A DNA stretch of 64,000 nucleotides from Corynebacterium sp. P3-F1 (GCF_030503635.1 NZ_CP129965.1:1178001-1242000), one strand, 5' to 3'. Positions 16,741 through 29,893 are shown, numbered from the stretch's first letter. Made by a program: numbers and translations. Notes: generated from the sequence alone by a model not told the origin.

Positions 16741-17366
16741 TCCGCCGGGGGCGCGGCCAGCATTTGCCGGGCGAGATCTTTCGCCGTGAGCAGCGGGACA
16801 TCGTCACGGCTAATGCGCGCGCCAGTCATACCCCCATCGAGAAAAATGAGAAGCTGACTCGCCTGTGTGCCAGAAGGGTAACCGTTCTTCATGTCCAGTA
16901 GCTCCGTCATTGTCGTGTGCATCCAATCGCGATGCTCGACACAGGCAGCGACGATATCGCGCTCGGATTCAGTCTCCGGGCGCGGGTACTCCGTGGCGGC
17001 GTTGACGAACGGGGATCCGCGGAAGTCCTTCGCGGGCTCCTCCTCAATCGCCATATCAAAGAACGCGAGAATCTTCTCGTCCGGATCGGTCATCGCCGCA
17101 GTGCGCTCCGTCCACCGGGCGCGGTACTCGTCATCCAAACGCTGCAGGTAGGCAATGACGAGGTTGTCTTTCGAACCGAGCAAAGAATACAGCGACGCCT
17201 TGGCCACATCCGCCTCCCGCAGGATGCGGTCGATGCCGATGACGCGGATGCCTTCCTCCGTGAACAGCTTCGTCGCGGCATCCAGAAGACGCTGGCGGGG
17301 TGCGGGCCTGTTGCGGCGGCGCGAGGCCGGTTTCTTCTTCGCGGTGGCGGCACTGCCCTGAGACAT
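16728..17366 (-). CDS. TetR-family transcriptional regulator
   Basis: About 212 residues from ATG 17366 (MSQGSAATAKKKP), chosen because AAAGGAG sits at the right distance; the longer frame to 17429 would run through the promoter. The helix-turn-helix is at about residues 22-70 (RLLDAATKLFTEEGIRVIGI and LREADVAKASLYSLLGSKDN), the rest is the ligand-binding helical domain. Targets are unknown. The dyad between -35 and -10 of its own promoter predicts autorepression. Converges with yidC. Confidence 0.88.
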   Translation of the reverse strand: MSQGSAATAKKKPASRRRNRPAPRQRLLDAATKLFTEEGIRVIGIDRILREADVAKASLYSLLGSKDNLVIAYLQRLDDEYRARWTERTAAMTDPDEKILAFFDMAIEEEPAKDFRGSPFVNAATEYPRPETESERDIVAACVEHRDWMHTTMTELLDMKNGYPSGTQASQLLIFLDGGMTGARISRDDVPLLTAKDLARQMLAAPPADYSI

Positions 17367-17400
17367 CACGCTTCTCCTTTCGGCTCGTACAACACACCAC

Positions 17401-17429
17401 ATAATAGACAAACCGGTTCGTTCACTCAA
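17401..17429 (-). promoter_or_regulatory. Promoter of the TetR gene
   Basis: Reading the minus strand: TTGAGT (17429-17424), a 17-base spacer and TATTAT (17406-17401), 34 bases before the chosen ATG. Confidence 0.7.
17408..17421. promoter_or_regulatory. Probable TetR operator
   Basis: ACAAACCGGTTCGT, a 14-bp dyad with one mismatch, lying exactly in the spacer between -35 and -10. This geometry is typical of autorepression. Confidence 0.6.
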
Positions 17430-17515
17430 CGCGGCCCCAGGTCAGCTTCGCATGAAAAAGCTCCCGCTGCCCCGGTGTATGGGGGCGGGAGCGTGATGCT
17501 GCGAGGATACACAGA

Positions 17516-17782
17516 TTAACGGCGCTTGCTAGTCACCGCGTTGACAATCCACAGGACGATGACCGCACCGAGGATGCAAGTAAGGAAGCTGAAGAACATG
17601 CCCTTGCTCTGCACATCCACAAAGAAGCTGAGCAGCCAGCCACCGAGCAGACCGCCGACAACACCGCAGGCAATGTTGGCGAAGATGCCCATAGAAGCGT
17701 CACGGTTCATAATCATGGAAGCGATCCAACCAGCGATACCGCCGATGATGATCCAACCGAGCAGGCCCATAGAAATAGTCAT
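17516..17782 (-). CDS. GlsB/YeaQ/YmgE-family stress membrane protein
   Basis: 88 residues, three hydrophobic segments with glycine-rich helices (GLLGWIIIGGIAGWIAS, ACGVVGGLLGGWLLSFF, LTCILGAVIVLWIVN). This is the transglycosylase-associated (Transgly_assoc) family of small stress-induced inner-membrane proteins; despite the name no enzymatic activity is established. ATG 17782 with GAGAGGATT upstream. Confidence 0.88.
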   Translation of the reverse strand: MTISMGLLGWIIIGGIAGWIASMIMNRDASMGIFANIACGVVGGLLGGWLLSFFVDVQSKGMFFSFLTCILGAVIVLWIVNAVTSKRR

Positions 17783-17859
17783 GTCAAAATCCTCTCAATT
17801 AAGTGTTGAATGAAATCCATGCTCCATTATGCCCGCAGCAGCGATAACACCGGGCAACG

Positions 17860-17897
17860 AAAAACCCACGGTTAGATAACAGTTCACCAACCGTGGG
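17860..17897 (-). terminator. Rho-independent terminator of the universal stress gene
   Basis: Arms CCCACGGTT (17865-17873) and AACCGTGGG (17889-17897); on the minus strand the stem is followed by TTTTTCG. It lies 36 bases beyond the stop codon at 17933. Confidence 0.85.
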
Positions 17898-17932
17898 GAT
17901 CCAATGCTCCCGCAGGAGCCGAGTTCACGCCT

Positions 17933-18835
17933 CTACTTAGGCAGACGCTCCGGGCGCACAACCATCATCGGGCACGGAGCCGCCTGCAGCAACGCACGCG
18001 ACGTTGAACCGAGCAGCATGCCCTTGAAGCCGCCGCGGCCGTGGGAACCGGTGATGAGCAACTGAGCATTCTTCGACTGGTCCACCAAAGCCCGCACCGG
18101 GCGGTCGCGGGTGACCACCTTGGTCACCTTCACATCGGGGAACTGCTCGACGAGCGGTGCAAGTGCGCTATCCAGCTTCGTCTCGCGCTCTTCTTCGAAC
18201 TTACTCCACTGATCATCACCCAAGATGGCACCGGCCACCGGCTCATGCATCTGGTTTTCCAGGTACGTGTGCACGGCAACGAGCTCCGCACCGCGGGCGT
18301 GCGCCTCCTCGAAGGCAACACGGGTCGCCTTGACCGAGACATCGGAACCATCCACACCGACAACCACCGGGCCGTACTTGGTCTCATCCGTCACCGCATT
18401 ATCCTCGCGGACCACCACAACCGGGCAGACGGCGTGCGACACCACTGCGGCCGAGACAGAGCCCAAGACCATGCCGGACAGACCTCCCAGCCCACGGGAG
18501 CCCATCACGATCATCGTGGCGTCCTTGGACAGATCCAGCAGCATGTCGATCGGGGAGCCTTCCACGACCGTGTGACCGATCTCAATGTCCGGGGCGACTT
18601 CCTTGGCGATCTCACGGGCCGCCTCGATCTTGTCCAGGCACTCCCTCTGCAGATCGTCAAAAAGCTCCTGCGGAGGAACCATTCCCTCGGCGTACAAGAA
18701 CTGCGGCATCGTGTACGACGATGCCAGCTGCAGCGGGACCCCGCGCTTCATGGCCGTATTCGCCGCCCAGCGGACAGCATTATTAGAGGGCTCACCGCCG
18801 TCGACGGCGACGATGACCAAATCCTGCTGGCTCAT
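17933..18835 (-). CDS. Universal stress protein, tandem UspA domains
   Basis: 300 residues made of two Usp domains (about 5-145 and 155-296). Each has the ATP-binding signature G-x2-G-x9-G-S/T: GSRGLGGLSGMVLGSVS in the first and GSHGRGGFKGMLLGSTS in the second, so both probably bind ATP. Cytoplasmic. Tandem Usps in actinobacteria are linked to dormancy, hypoxia and stress survival. ATG 18835 with GAAAGGCATT upstream. Single-gene unit with its own terminator. Confidence 0.92.
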   Translation of the reverse strand: MSQQDLVIVAVDGGEPSNNAVRWAANTAMKRGVPLQLASSYTMPQFLYAEGMVPPQELFDDLQRECLDKIEAAREIAKEVAPDIEIGHTVVEGSPIDMLLDLSKDATMIVMGSRGLGGLSGMVLGSVSAAVVSHAVCPVVVVREDNAVTDETKYGPVVVGVDGSDVSVKATRVAFEEAHARGAELVAVHTYLENQMHEPVAGAILGDDQWSKFEEERETKLDSALAPLVEQFPDVKVTKVVTRDRPVRALVDQSKNAQLLITGSHGRGGFKGMLLGSTSRALLQAAPCPMMVVRPERLPK

Positions 18836-18932
18836 AAGAAAATGCCTTTCCGTAACCTATGTGCCCACCTTGAGGTGGTGGTCACCCGACATCCCCATTG
18901 TAACTCCCGGCACTATTGCCGGAACGCGCCTG

Positions 18933-19079
18933 TTAACGCGGAATCTCGATCGGGTGAGCTGCCTCAGCATTTGCCGGGAAGAGGAAGGTATAGATAGTCC
19001 ACAAAGCATCAGCAATCGCCTTACCAATGCCGGTGCTGAAGAACTGAGTGATCTGCGAAACAATAGCGTCAAGGTTCAT
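18933..19079 (-). CDS. 48-residue amphipathic/hydrophobic peptide
   Basis: Starts at ATG 19079: MNLDAIVSQITQFFSTGIGK, then a hydrophobic helix ADALWTIYTFLFPANAEAA and the tail HPIEIPR. The longer frame to 19271 runs antisense through the pseudouridine synthase gene and is not credible beyond this Met. One membrane-active helix is likely. The size and look recall the small acylated porin peptides (PorA/PorH) of the corynebacterial outer membrane, but I cannot match it to them. TATTAA lies 14 bases before the ATG and could be the -10. Confidence 0.5.
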   Translation of the reverse strand: MNLDAIVSQITQFFSTGIGKAIADALWTIYTFLFPANAEAAHPIEIPR

Positions 19080-19098
19080 GTGACCTAAGTTAATACAT

Positions 19099-20070
19099 GT
19101 GTCACGTATGAAGAAGCGAAAACGTCCACAACCACTACCCCCGCGAGGAGGACTTAGCGCAACGCGAGCGCGAGTACCCGACGGGGAGGCTGTGCGCGCA
19201 CTCGATTTCATCTGGCACCTCGTGTCCACGCAGCGGCACCGCCACCCGGATGACGACGAAAGTGCAGTCACGCAACGTTTCGCCCAAAACGAGGTCGTGC
19301 TTATCGACGGTACCTCTCTCGCCCCAACCGACCTCCTCGCCCCCGGGACCGACGTGTACTTCTACCGGCGCCCAGCCCCAGAAGAGCGTGTCCCCTACGA
19401 CATAGAAACTGTGTACGAGGACGAACGCATCATGGTGGTCCGCAAACCGCCGTTCCTGGCCACCATGCCGCGCGCCTCCCACATCACCGAAAACGCCGCC
19501 GTGCGTCTGCGCAGAGCTACGGGAAACGAAGAACTCACACCAGCCCACCGGCTCGACCGCATGACATCCGGACTACTGCTATTGACTAAACGCACCGAGT
19601 ATCGAGGCGCCTACCAACAACTCTTCGCCCGACGAGAAGTACAAAAAATGTACGAAGCGGTCGCTGACGACATCGGACTGAAAGCCCCGCTCCGATGGGA
19701 GCACCGGATAGAAAAGAATGAGGGCGAGCTTGCCGCAAACATCATCCCAGACGGCGCGCCAAATGCTCTGACGACGGTATCCGACATCACTCCCCTTAAT
19801 GGGCAAAAAGATACCGCCAGGTACGTCCTCCACCCAGTGACAGGAAAGACACACCAATTGCGCGTCCAGATGCATGCCGCCGGCGCGCCGATCCACGGCG
19901 ACCCCATCTATCCGAAGCTGGTGCCAGCTGAAGAAGAGAACTTCAACACCCCAATGCTATTGGCGTCCATCGGTCTTGCATTCACGGACCCGATCGCCGG
20001 CACGCGCCGCAGCTTTGTCACCCGAGGATGGTCTGGCCTGCCAATTCCCGAATCTCGCCTAGAAACGTAG
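19099..20070 (+). CDS. RluA-family pseudouridine synthase
   Basis: 323 residues from GTG 19099 (ATG 19108 is an alternative start). The catalytic motif PAHRLDRMTSGLLLLTK, with the Asp that attacks uridine C6, is intact, as is KTHQLRVQMHAAGAPIHGDP. An N-terminal S4-like region (LDFIWHLVSTQRH ... FAQNEVVLIDG) should bind RNA. It isomerises uridine to pseudouridine in 23S rRNA or tRNA; the exact site is not evident. Base composition is somewhat more AT-rich than its surroundings. It ends 15 bases before the rRNA operon terminator on the other strand. Confidence 0.9.
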   Translation: MSRMKKRKRPQPLPPRGGLSATRARVPDGEAVRALDFIWHLVSTQRHRHPDDDESAVTQRFAQNEVVLIDGTSLAPTDLLAPGTDVYFYRRPAPEERVPYDIETVYEDERIMVVRKPPFLATMPRASHITENAAVRLRRATGNEELTPAHRLDRMTSGLLLLTKRTEYRGAYQQLFARREVQKMYEAVADDIGLKAPLRWEHRIEKNEGELAANIIPDGAPNALTTVSDITPLNGQKDTARYVLHPVTGKTHQLRVQMHAAGAPIHGDPIYPKLVPAEEENFNTPMLLASIGLAFTDPIAGTRRSFVTRGWSGLPIPESRLET

Positions 20071-20084
20071 ACAACAAAATGAAA

Positions 20085-20119
20085 ACCGGTCACTGTCCGT
20101 TGATCGGGTGGTGACCGGT
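20085..20119 (-). terminator. Terminator of the rRNA operon
   Basis: Arms ACCGGTCAC (20085-20093) and GTGACCGGT (20111-20119); on the minus strand a T-rich stretch (TTTCATTTTG) follows. It lies about 15 bases past the 5S 3' end. Confidence 0.85.
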
Positions 20120-20134
20120 GTATGTGTGAAGTTT

Positions 20135-20254
20135 TTGGTCGGCGGTAACTTACTCTCCCACACCCTCCCGGGTGCAGTACCATCAGCGCGGGTGGGCTTA
20201 GCTTCCGGGTTCGGAATGGGTCCGGGCGTTTCCCCACCGCTATCAACCACCGAC
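20135..20254 (-). rRNA. rrf: 5S ribosomal RNA
   Basis: On the minus strand the sequence begins GTGGTTGATAGCGGTGGGGA, has the conserved loop CCGAACCCGGAAGCTAAGCC and ends in TTACCGCCGACC, the typical actinobacterial 5S. Ends are estimated to within a few bases. Confidence 0.93.
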
Positions 20255-20414
20255 ACACCTTTGGGGTTTGTCGTCATGGTCGCACCACGTGGGTGTGGTG
20301 CGGGTGTATGTAGTTTTTTTGGGTGGCCACACAGTGTGTGTGTGGTGTGTCAGATACTGCATAGTGGACGCGGGTAGACGTTTTTGTCTGTGTTTTTTGT
20401 GTTGTGCCCTAGGT

Positions 20415-25398
<4,984 letters not shown>

Positions 25399-26057
25399 GT
25401 TTCAACAAAACCAGTGAAACAGGCCGTGAAAAGCCCAAAACCCAACCAAAACAAACCACACCACACAACACAACAAAAACCCGTCGCATCATGCAGCCTG
25501 GCAATCCAAAAATTACTAGAACAAACCCACAAAAGGGTCCATCCACATTGCCACCCCCTCCGACGAGGAGAAAAGAGCAACAACAAACATCCAATCAGCC
25601 AATGCAACCAACCAGAACAGTGTCATCCCATCAATGGTTCAAACAACACCGACCAGCACACACCAAAAAGTGCACAAACAGCCACACAAACCAACCAGAC
25701 AAAAACAATTGGCACACTATCGAGTTCTCACACAACACACGCACACCCAACAACAAACGGCAACAACCGCTCACCATCAAAGAGGCTTAAACGACCCTAC
25801 ACACACCCACACACCAAACAAAATCGCCCAATGCGCAGTGAGCAAAAAGGATCCGCCAACACTCGTTTTCCTACCGCCAACTCACCAGAACCACAATCCA
25901 GCGGGGCGCTGTCGGTCGCGCTGACTCGAATAAACCTACACACACACCACACAACAACACAAACCCGCAGGCCATTGCCTGTTTTTGATGCCCCTTGTTC
26001 AACACTTTACGGCGTACGTTAACGGTTGAGCCGCGATAAACCGTTACCGCCGAACCG
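25399..26057 (-). promoter_or_regulatory. rRNA operon leader and promoter region
   Basis: 659 bases without a gene between 16S and the GntR gene. On the minus strand two blocks read GTGTGTGTAGG, giving candidate -10s TAGGTT (25938-25933) and TAGGGT (25799-25794), 139 bases apart, with weak -35s TTGTGT and TTTGTT at 18 and 17 bases. Nearer to 16S, 25708-25740 holds the conserved TGAGAACTCGATAGTGTGCC (minus), the boxA-linked antitermination element. A dyad TAACGGTT-N11-AACCGTTA lies at 26020-26046, behind gntR. Promoter calls are tentative, the leader element is firmer. Confidence 0.55.
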
Positions 26058-26432
26058 CTACTGATACATTCCCCTGCTCTCCGCGACACGATTGATCAAA
26101 TCGTGAAGTTCGGTGCGGGCATAGCTCAGGCGCACGGCTTCGTCGATAAGCGGCGCGATGTGTTGACCCGCGAAGTCCTCGCGGCGCCTGCTTACGATGC
26201 GTTCGCGCGCACCTGGGGTGACAAACATTCCGATACCGCGCCGCTTCTCTAGGACTCCGGCTTCCGCAAGAAGTGTCAGTCCCTTTCGTGCGGTTGCGGG
26301 GTTGATGCCATGGAAGGCGGCGAGCTCGTTCGTCGAGGGGGCGCGCTGTCCGGGTTGGAGTTCACCGTCCATGATCTGGTCTTGAATGAGCTGCGCAATC
26401 TGCATGAAGAGCGGTTGGGTCTCGTTTACCAC
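26058..26432 (-). CDS. GntR-family regulator, short YtrA type
   Basis: 124 residues. The winged helix occupies residues 8-75 (PLFMQIAQLIQDQIMDGELQ, APSTNELAAFHGINPATARK, LEKRRGIGMFV). The C-terminal part is only about 45 residues, as in the YtrA subfamily, which normally controls a neighbouring ABC transporter; none is nearby here, so it is solitary. Start GTG 26432. A perfect 14-bp palindrome lies 61 bases upstream and may be its operator. It is read towards the rRNA operon with no clear terminator between. Confidence 0.85.
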   Translation of the reverse strand: MVNETQPLFMQIAQLIQDQIMDGELQPGQRAPSTNELAAFHGINPATARKGLTLLAEAGVLEKRRGIGMFVTPGARERIVSRRREDFAGQHIAPLIDEAVRLSYARTELHDLINRVAESRGMYQ

Positions 26433-26492
26433 CGGGCACCCCCAGCCTTAATGGTTCGTCGGTCTAGTAATTAACCGTAGAACCAATGGGGC

Positions 26493-26506
26493 GCCGTTGC
26501 AACGGC
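26493..26506. promoter_or_regulatory. Perfect 14-bp palindrome upstream of gntR
   Basis: GCCGTTGCAACGGC. On the minus strand it contains TTGCAA, which with TACGGT 17 bases later could form the gntR promoter, so the palindrome would overlap the -35. Confidence 0.5.
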
Positions 26507-26650
26507 TACCTCAAACCAGGCGCAGCCCCCTCCCCGGTAATCCTGTTTTCACTGTTCAGCGCCGTGCAGCAGCGAGCGTCGCGCAAAAGAGGCACACTGG
26601 GAGGGCAACAAATTTCTTTAGCTACATGAATAGATACGGATTTAGGAGCC

Positions 26651-28027
26651 ATGCTTGAACGCACACTCGTCTTTGTGGACACGTCATATCTGCTCGCGAG
26701 TTTCTACAACTCGTGGGAGACAGGAGCGAGGTCTCAATTAGAAATTGATCTCCCGGAGGTGGTGAACAACCTCTCGGGCATGATCACCCAGCAACTTCAC
26801 CAACCGATTCACCGCCAGTTCTGGTACGACGGCATCCCGGATTCCGGCCCACACCGTTACCAGCGCGCGCTGCGCACCTGCGACGGCGTGCAGCTGCGCA
26901 CCGGCCAGCTCATTGAATGGGGCGAGCGCCGCACACAAAAGGGTGTGGACACGCGTCTCGTCGCCGACATCGTGGTCAACGCGATGCGCGGCCAGTGCAC
27001 CGACTTCGTCCTGGTCAGCGGGGATGCAGACATGATCCCTGGCGTCGAGGAAGCGACGAACGCCGGCATCCGCGTGCACCTGTACGGTTTCGGCTGGGAT
27101 TCCATGTCGTCGGCGCTGCGGCACGCATGCGATTCCACAACCATTCTGGATCCGCGCGAGGATTTTGCCGAGGCCATGCAGCTCCAGGTCCTCGAGGGTC
27201 CGCTGCCGCCAACCATCCACGAACGGCCCATGGACGACGCCGGTGCAGAGGATCAGGAGGGCATGTGCGATATTCCGCGTCCCGATGGCGAGCAGCCGCT
27301 GTCCGAATCCGCGGCCGCCGACAAGGCGCTAATCGACGGCACAAGCGCCACTTCTCCCTCCACCCCACCTGGCACTGAGGCAGACAGCGGGGATAGCGAC
27401 CGTCTGGCACCCCCGCTGCGCCCAGCTGGCCAACCTGCGGAAGACGATCCCGCTGCTTCGGAGCACACGGCCTCTGAAGCTACTGAGTCCAGGGACGGCC
27501 CCATGAACGCAGAAGACACCGGGGAAAAAGTGGACGCAGTGGATGCGATGTGCGCAGAGCCATCCGAGTCCGATACCGCCGAGCCGTCGGCAACGAACCA
27601 GTCGGGCCACTCGCCGGCTGCCCGCTCCCCGCGGCCCAGTCCGCCCTCACCTGCGCAACTCGCCGCGGCATCTCCGCGTAAAATGCCGAAGCCATCGATG
27701 ATGGCCCCGCGCCGGAAACTCCGCTCGCGGTACGTGCCGCTGCCGGAAGAGGTGTGGACGTCCTCCGGATTCCAGACCCCGTTCGACGTCGGCCAGCAGT
27801 ACGCGACGTGGTGGTACGACAATGCCGCCTCAAGCGAACAGCGCGACAAGGCACACATGCTCTCGGGTGGCGGCCTGCCCCCGGAAATTGACCGCCCACT
27901 GCTTCAGTTCGCCTGCGAGACTCTGCACGAATACACGCTCAGCGAACACCAGCGCGTGAACCTGCGCGACGGCTTTCACTCCGGCATCCGCGGAGTGCTG
28001 ATCAACATCCGCCGCTCGCAGAGCTAG
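26651..28027 (+). CDS. NYN-domain (PIN-like RNase) protein
   Basis: 458 residues. The N-terminal 170 form an NYN/PIN-like nuclease fold with the acidic pattern TLVFVDTSYLLASFYNSW, QKGVDTRLVADIVVNAM and FVLVSGDADMIPGVEEA, so metal-dependent RNA cleavage is likely. Residues 185-345 are low-complexity (Pro, Ser, Ala, Glu) and probably disordered. The last 110 residues (RKLRSRYVPLPEEVWTSSGF onward) are again ordered and conserved-looking; I do not recognise the domain. ATG 26651 follows TTAGGAG. Monocistronic, with a strong terminator directly after the stop codon. Confidence 0.85.
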   Translation: MLERTLVFVDTSYLLASFYNSWETGARSQLEIDLPEVVNNLSGMITQQLHQPIHRQFWYDGIPDSGPHRYQRALRTCDGVQLRTGQLIEWGERRTQKGVDTRLVADIVVNAMRGQCTDFVLVSGDADMIPGVEEATNAGIRVHLYGFGWDSMSSALRHACDSTTILDPREDFAEAMQLQVLEGPLPPTIHERPMDDAGAEDQEGMCDIPRPDGEQPLSESAAADKALIDGTSATSPSTPPGTEADSGDSDRLAPPLRPAGQPAEDDPAASEHTASEATESRDGPMNAEDTGEKVDAVDAMCAEPSESDTAEPSATNQSGHSPAARSPRPSPPSPAQLAAASPRKMPKPSMMAPRRKLRSRYVPLPEEVWTSSGFQTPFDVGQQYATWWYDNAASSEQRDKAHMLSGGGLPPEIDRPLLQFACETLHEYTLSEHQRVNLRDGFHSGIRGVLINIRRSQS

Positions 28028-28028
28028 T

Positions 28029-28051
28029 AAAAGCCCCGGTCCGGGGCTTTT
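28029..28051 (+). terminator. Rho-independent terminator of the NYN gene
   Basis: Arms AAAAGCCCCGG and CCGGGGCTTTT with a one-base centre, starting two bases after the stop codon; the symmetric A/T flanks could also act on the opposite strand. Confidence 0.9.
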
Positions 28052-28114
28052 ACTTTGGGCTTTTCCTTACGGGCGCTCGGGGTCTCTCGAGATCTCCCGA
28101 GGTTTCTTTAAGTC

Positions 28115-29011
28115 TTAGGCCTGCGGGGATTCACCGTCGAAACGATCGAGGCTCTCCTCAGCCGGCTCCCCGTCCTGGGGTTCGGAATTAGCCTCCGCGC
28201 CCGACGCGTTGCCCAACGTGGCATCTGTGTCTGCATCCGTGACGGAGCCCGTTCCTGTCTCGGTCCCGGCGGTCAGCTGGCCCGTGTTCTCGGATTCCAT
28301 GGCAGCGCGAATTTCCGCCAGCTTGGAACTGGCCGCCACATCGGTCTGGCCGGACTCGATCTCGGCCATGACCCCGTTCACGCCGGATTCGGACAGTTCC
28401 TGCTGGCCGAGCGCGGTGGCGTAGCGCCGCTCAATCTTGTCGCGCACTCCGTCCAAGGTGGGCACGGAGTCGTCGGTCTTGAACTGGCCGATGGTGTCCA
28501 TAGTCTGGGCGGTGTGCTCCTGCATCTTCGCCTGGTCCGCCTGGGCGCGCAGGCGGTTGACCTCGTTCATCTGCTCTTGCAGGCGCGCCTCGGACTGCTT
28601 CTGCTGCTGCTCTGCCTGAGCGGCTGCTTGCTCGGCGGCGCCGTACTGGGTGGACAGGTCCTGAAGCTCCTGCTCCACAGCGACGAGCTGGGCAGCGAGG
28701 GTTTCCGCAGTGGTGTTGAACTGGGACGCCTTCGCGGAATCACCCTCGGCCGCTGCCTTGTCAGCCATCTGCAGGGCGGTCTGCGTCTTTTGCTGGAGTT
28801 CAGCTTGCTTGTCCCGCTGGCGGTTGATCTTCAGCTCGAGCTGCTTCTTGGAGCCGATGATCTCCGCTGCCTGGCGAGTGATCGCGTTGTGCTGCTCCTT
28901 CGCCGCGGCCGCGGCCTGCTCGGTCTGGATTTTCGGGTCGGCGTTCTCGTCGATCTTGGAGTCGAACGACTGCATCAGGTACTTCCAGCCCTTGCTGAAC
29001 GGATTAGCCAT
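28115..29011 (-). CDS. PspA/IM30-family protein
   Basis: 298 residues. Residues 1-215 are an almost continuous coiled coil rich in Gln, Ala and Glu, beginning MANPFSKGWKYLMQSFDSKI with the amphipathic helix that binds membranes in PspA, Vipp1 and the mycobacterial 35-kDa antigen. The C-terminal 80 residues are acidic and probably disordered. PspA proteins form scaffolds that protect a damaged cytoplasmic membrane. ATG 29011 with AAGGACCC upstream. A 167-base gap containing a hairpin separates it from trx. Confidence 0.85.
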   Translation of the reverse strand: MANPFSKGWKYLMQSFDSKIDENADPKIQTEQAAAAAKEQHNAITRQAAEIIGSKKQLELKINRQRDKQAELQQKTQTALQMADKAAAEGDSAKASQFNTTAETLAAQLVAVEQELQDLSTQYGAAEQAAAQAEQQQKQSEARLQEQMNEVNRLRAQADQAKMQEHTAQTMDTIGQFKTDDSVPTLDGVRDKIERRYATALGQQELSESGVNGVMAEIESGQTDVAASSKLAEIRAAMESENTGQLTAGTETGTGSVTDADTDATLGNASGAEANSEPQDGEPAEESLDRFDGESPQA

Positions 29012-29112
29012 TGGTGCGGGTCCTTTGCTCGTCGGTTGCTCTTATCGAGCCTGTTCGTTTCCCGAGTCTACGTGCCTACGAGCCGGTGCGCGGGCGAGGA
29101 AGAACACACGAA

Positions 29113-29156
29113 ATCACCCCCTAACGCCATCTTTGGGCGGGGCGTTAGGAGGTGAT
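29113..29156 (-). terminator. Hairpin between trx and the PspA gene
   Basis: Arms ATCACCCCCTAACGCC and GGCGTTAGGAGGTGAT, 16 bp with one mismatch and a 12-base loop. On the minus strand it follows the trx stop by 21 bases and is followed by TTTCGTG. Probably the trx terminator. Confidence 0.65.
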
Positions 29157-29177
29157 GCGTCGATAAGCAGGCGACTT

Positions 29178-29555
29178 TTAAGCGTTGCCCTGCTGTGCGT
29201 TCTGCTGCTCGATGTCGCGGTGGACTTCCTCCATGTTCACGTCGCGGACAGCCTGAATGAACTCTTCGAGGCCAGCTGGCGGCATTGCGCCGGAGGTCTG
29301 GCCGAGCAGAATGCCCTCGCGGAAGGCGAACAGAGTCGGGATGGACTGAATCTGCAGAGCTGCGGCGAGACCCTGGTTAGCTTCGGTGTCGAGCTTGGCA
29401 AAGGTGATGTCGTTGTGCTGCTCGGAGGCCTTCTCGAATGTCGGGGCGAAAGCCTTGCACGGGCCGCACCAATCTGCCCATGCGTCGACGATGACGATGT
29501 CGTTGTTCTCGATGGTCTCGGTGAACGTGTCCTCAGTTACATTGACGGTACTCAC
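29178..29555 (-). CDS. trxA: Thioredoxin
   Basis: 125 residues. Active site WADWCGPCKAFAP with the redox Cys pair, and the cis-Pro segment QSIPTLFAFREG. Cytoplasmic disulfide reductase; a likely electron donor for MsrA in this window. The C-terminus has a 17-residue extension rich in Gln and Asn beyond the standard fold. ATG 29555 with GAGGAGC upstream. Divergent from the small HMA-like gene. Confidence 0.93.
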   Translation of the reverse strand: MSTVNVTEDTFTETIENNDIVIVDAWADWCGPCKAFAPTFEKASEQHNDITFAKLDTEANQGLAAALQIQSIPTLFAFREGILLGQTSGAMPPAGLEEFIQAVRDVNMEEVHRDIEQQNAQQGNA

Positions 29556-29689
29556 TCTTCAGCTCCTCTAACTGCTCTAGTAACCTCATATTTAGGAAGT
29601 TCCCCGTGAAAGCGGGGTCTGTGTTGATTCAACCCTATCAACGCTTGCTTCATTCCCTCGCGGAGCAATCAGCTGTCTAAGGAGAGCAC

Positions 29690-29893
29690 GTGACCAAGAA
29701 CTACCATTTCGAAGGCCCCACGGACGAGGCTTCGGTGGCGAAGTTGAAGGACGAGGTGAGTCAGGTTCTGGGCACTCAGGGTGTGAAGATCGAGGCGGAC
29801 GAGCACATCATGCGCGTGCGGGGCGAGGGATTCACCGACGAACAAATTTCGCTCGCCGCCGAATACGCGGGCTTTTCGCTTATCGGCGAATAG
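29690..29893 (+). CDS. HMA-like protein without the metal-binding CxxC
   Basis: 67 residues from GTG 29690, with a strong TAAGGAGAG ribosome-binding site. It aligns over its whole length with the CopZ-like protein encoded at 31634: YHFEGPTDEASVAKLKDEVS against YTVEGMSCAHCEASIVEEVS, and a shared GEGF..(D/E)QI.(L/A)A motif near the C-terminus. The position of the MxCxxC loop reads PTDEAS, so it cannot bind copper in the usual way. Probably a paralogue of the chaperone that lost or never had metal ligation. It preceded copZ directly before the IS30 element inserted nine bases after its stop. Confidence 0.7.
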   Translation: MTKNYHFEGPTDEASVAKLKDEVSQVLGTQGVKIEADEHIMRVRGEGFTDEQISLAAEYAGFSLIGE

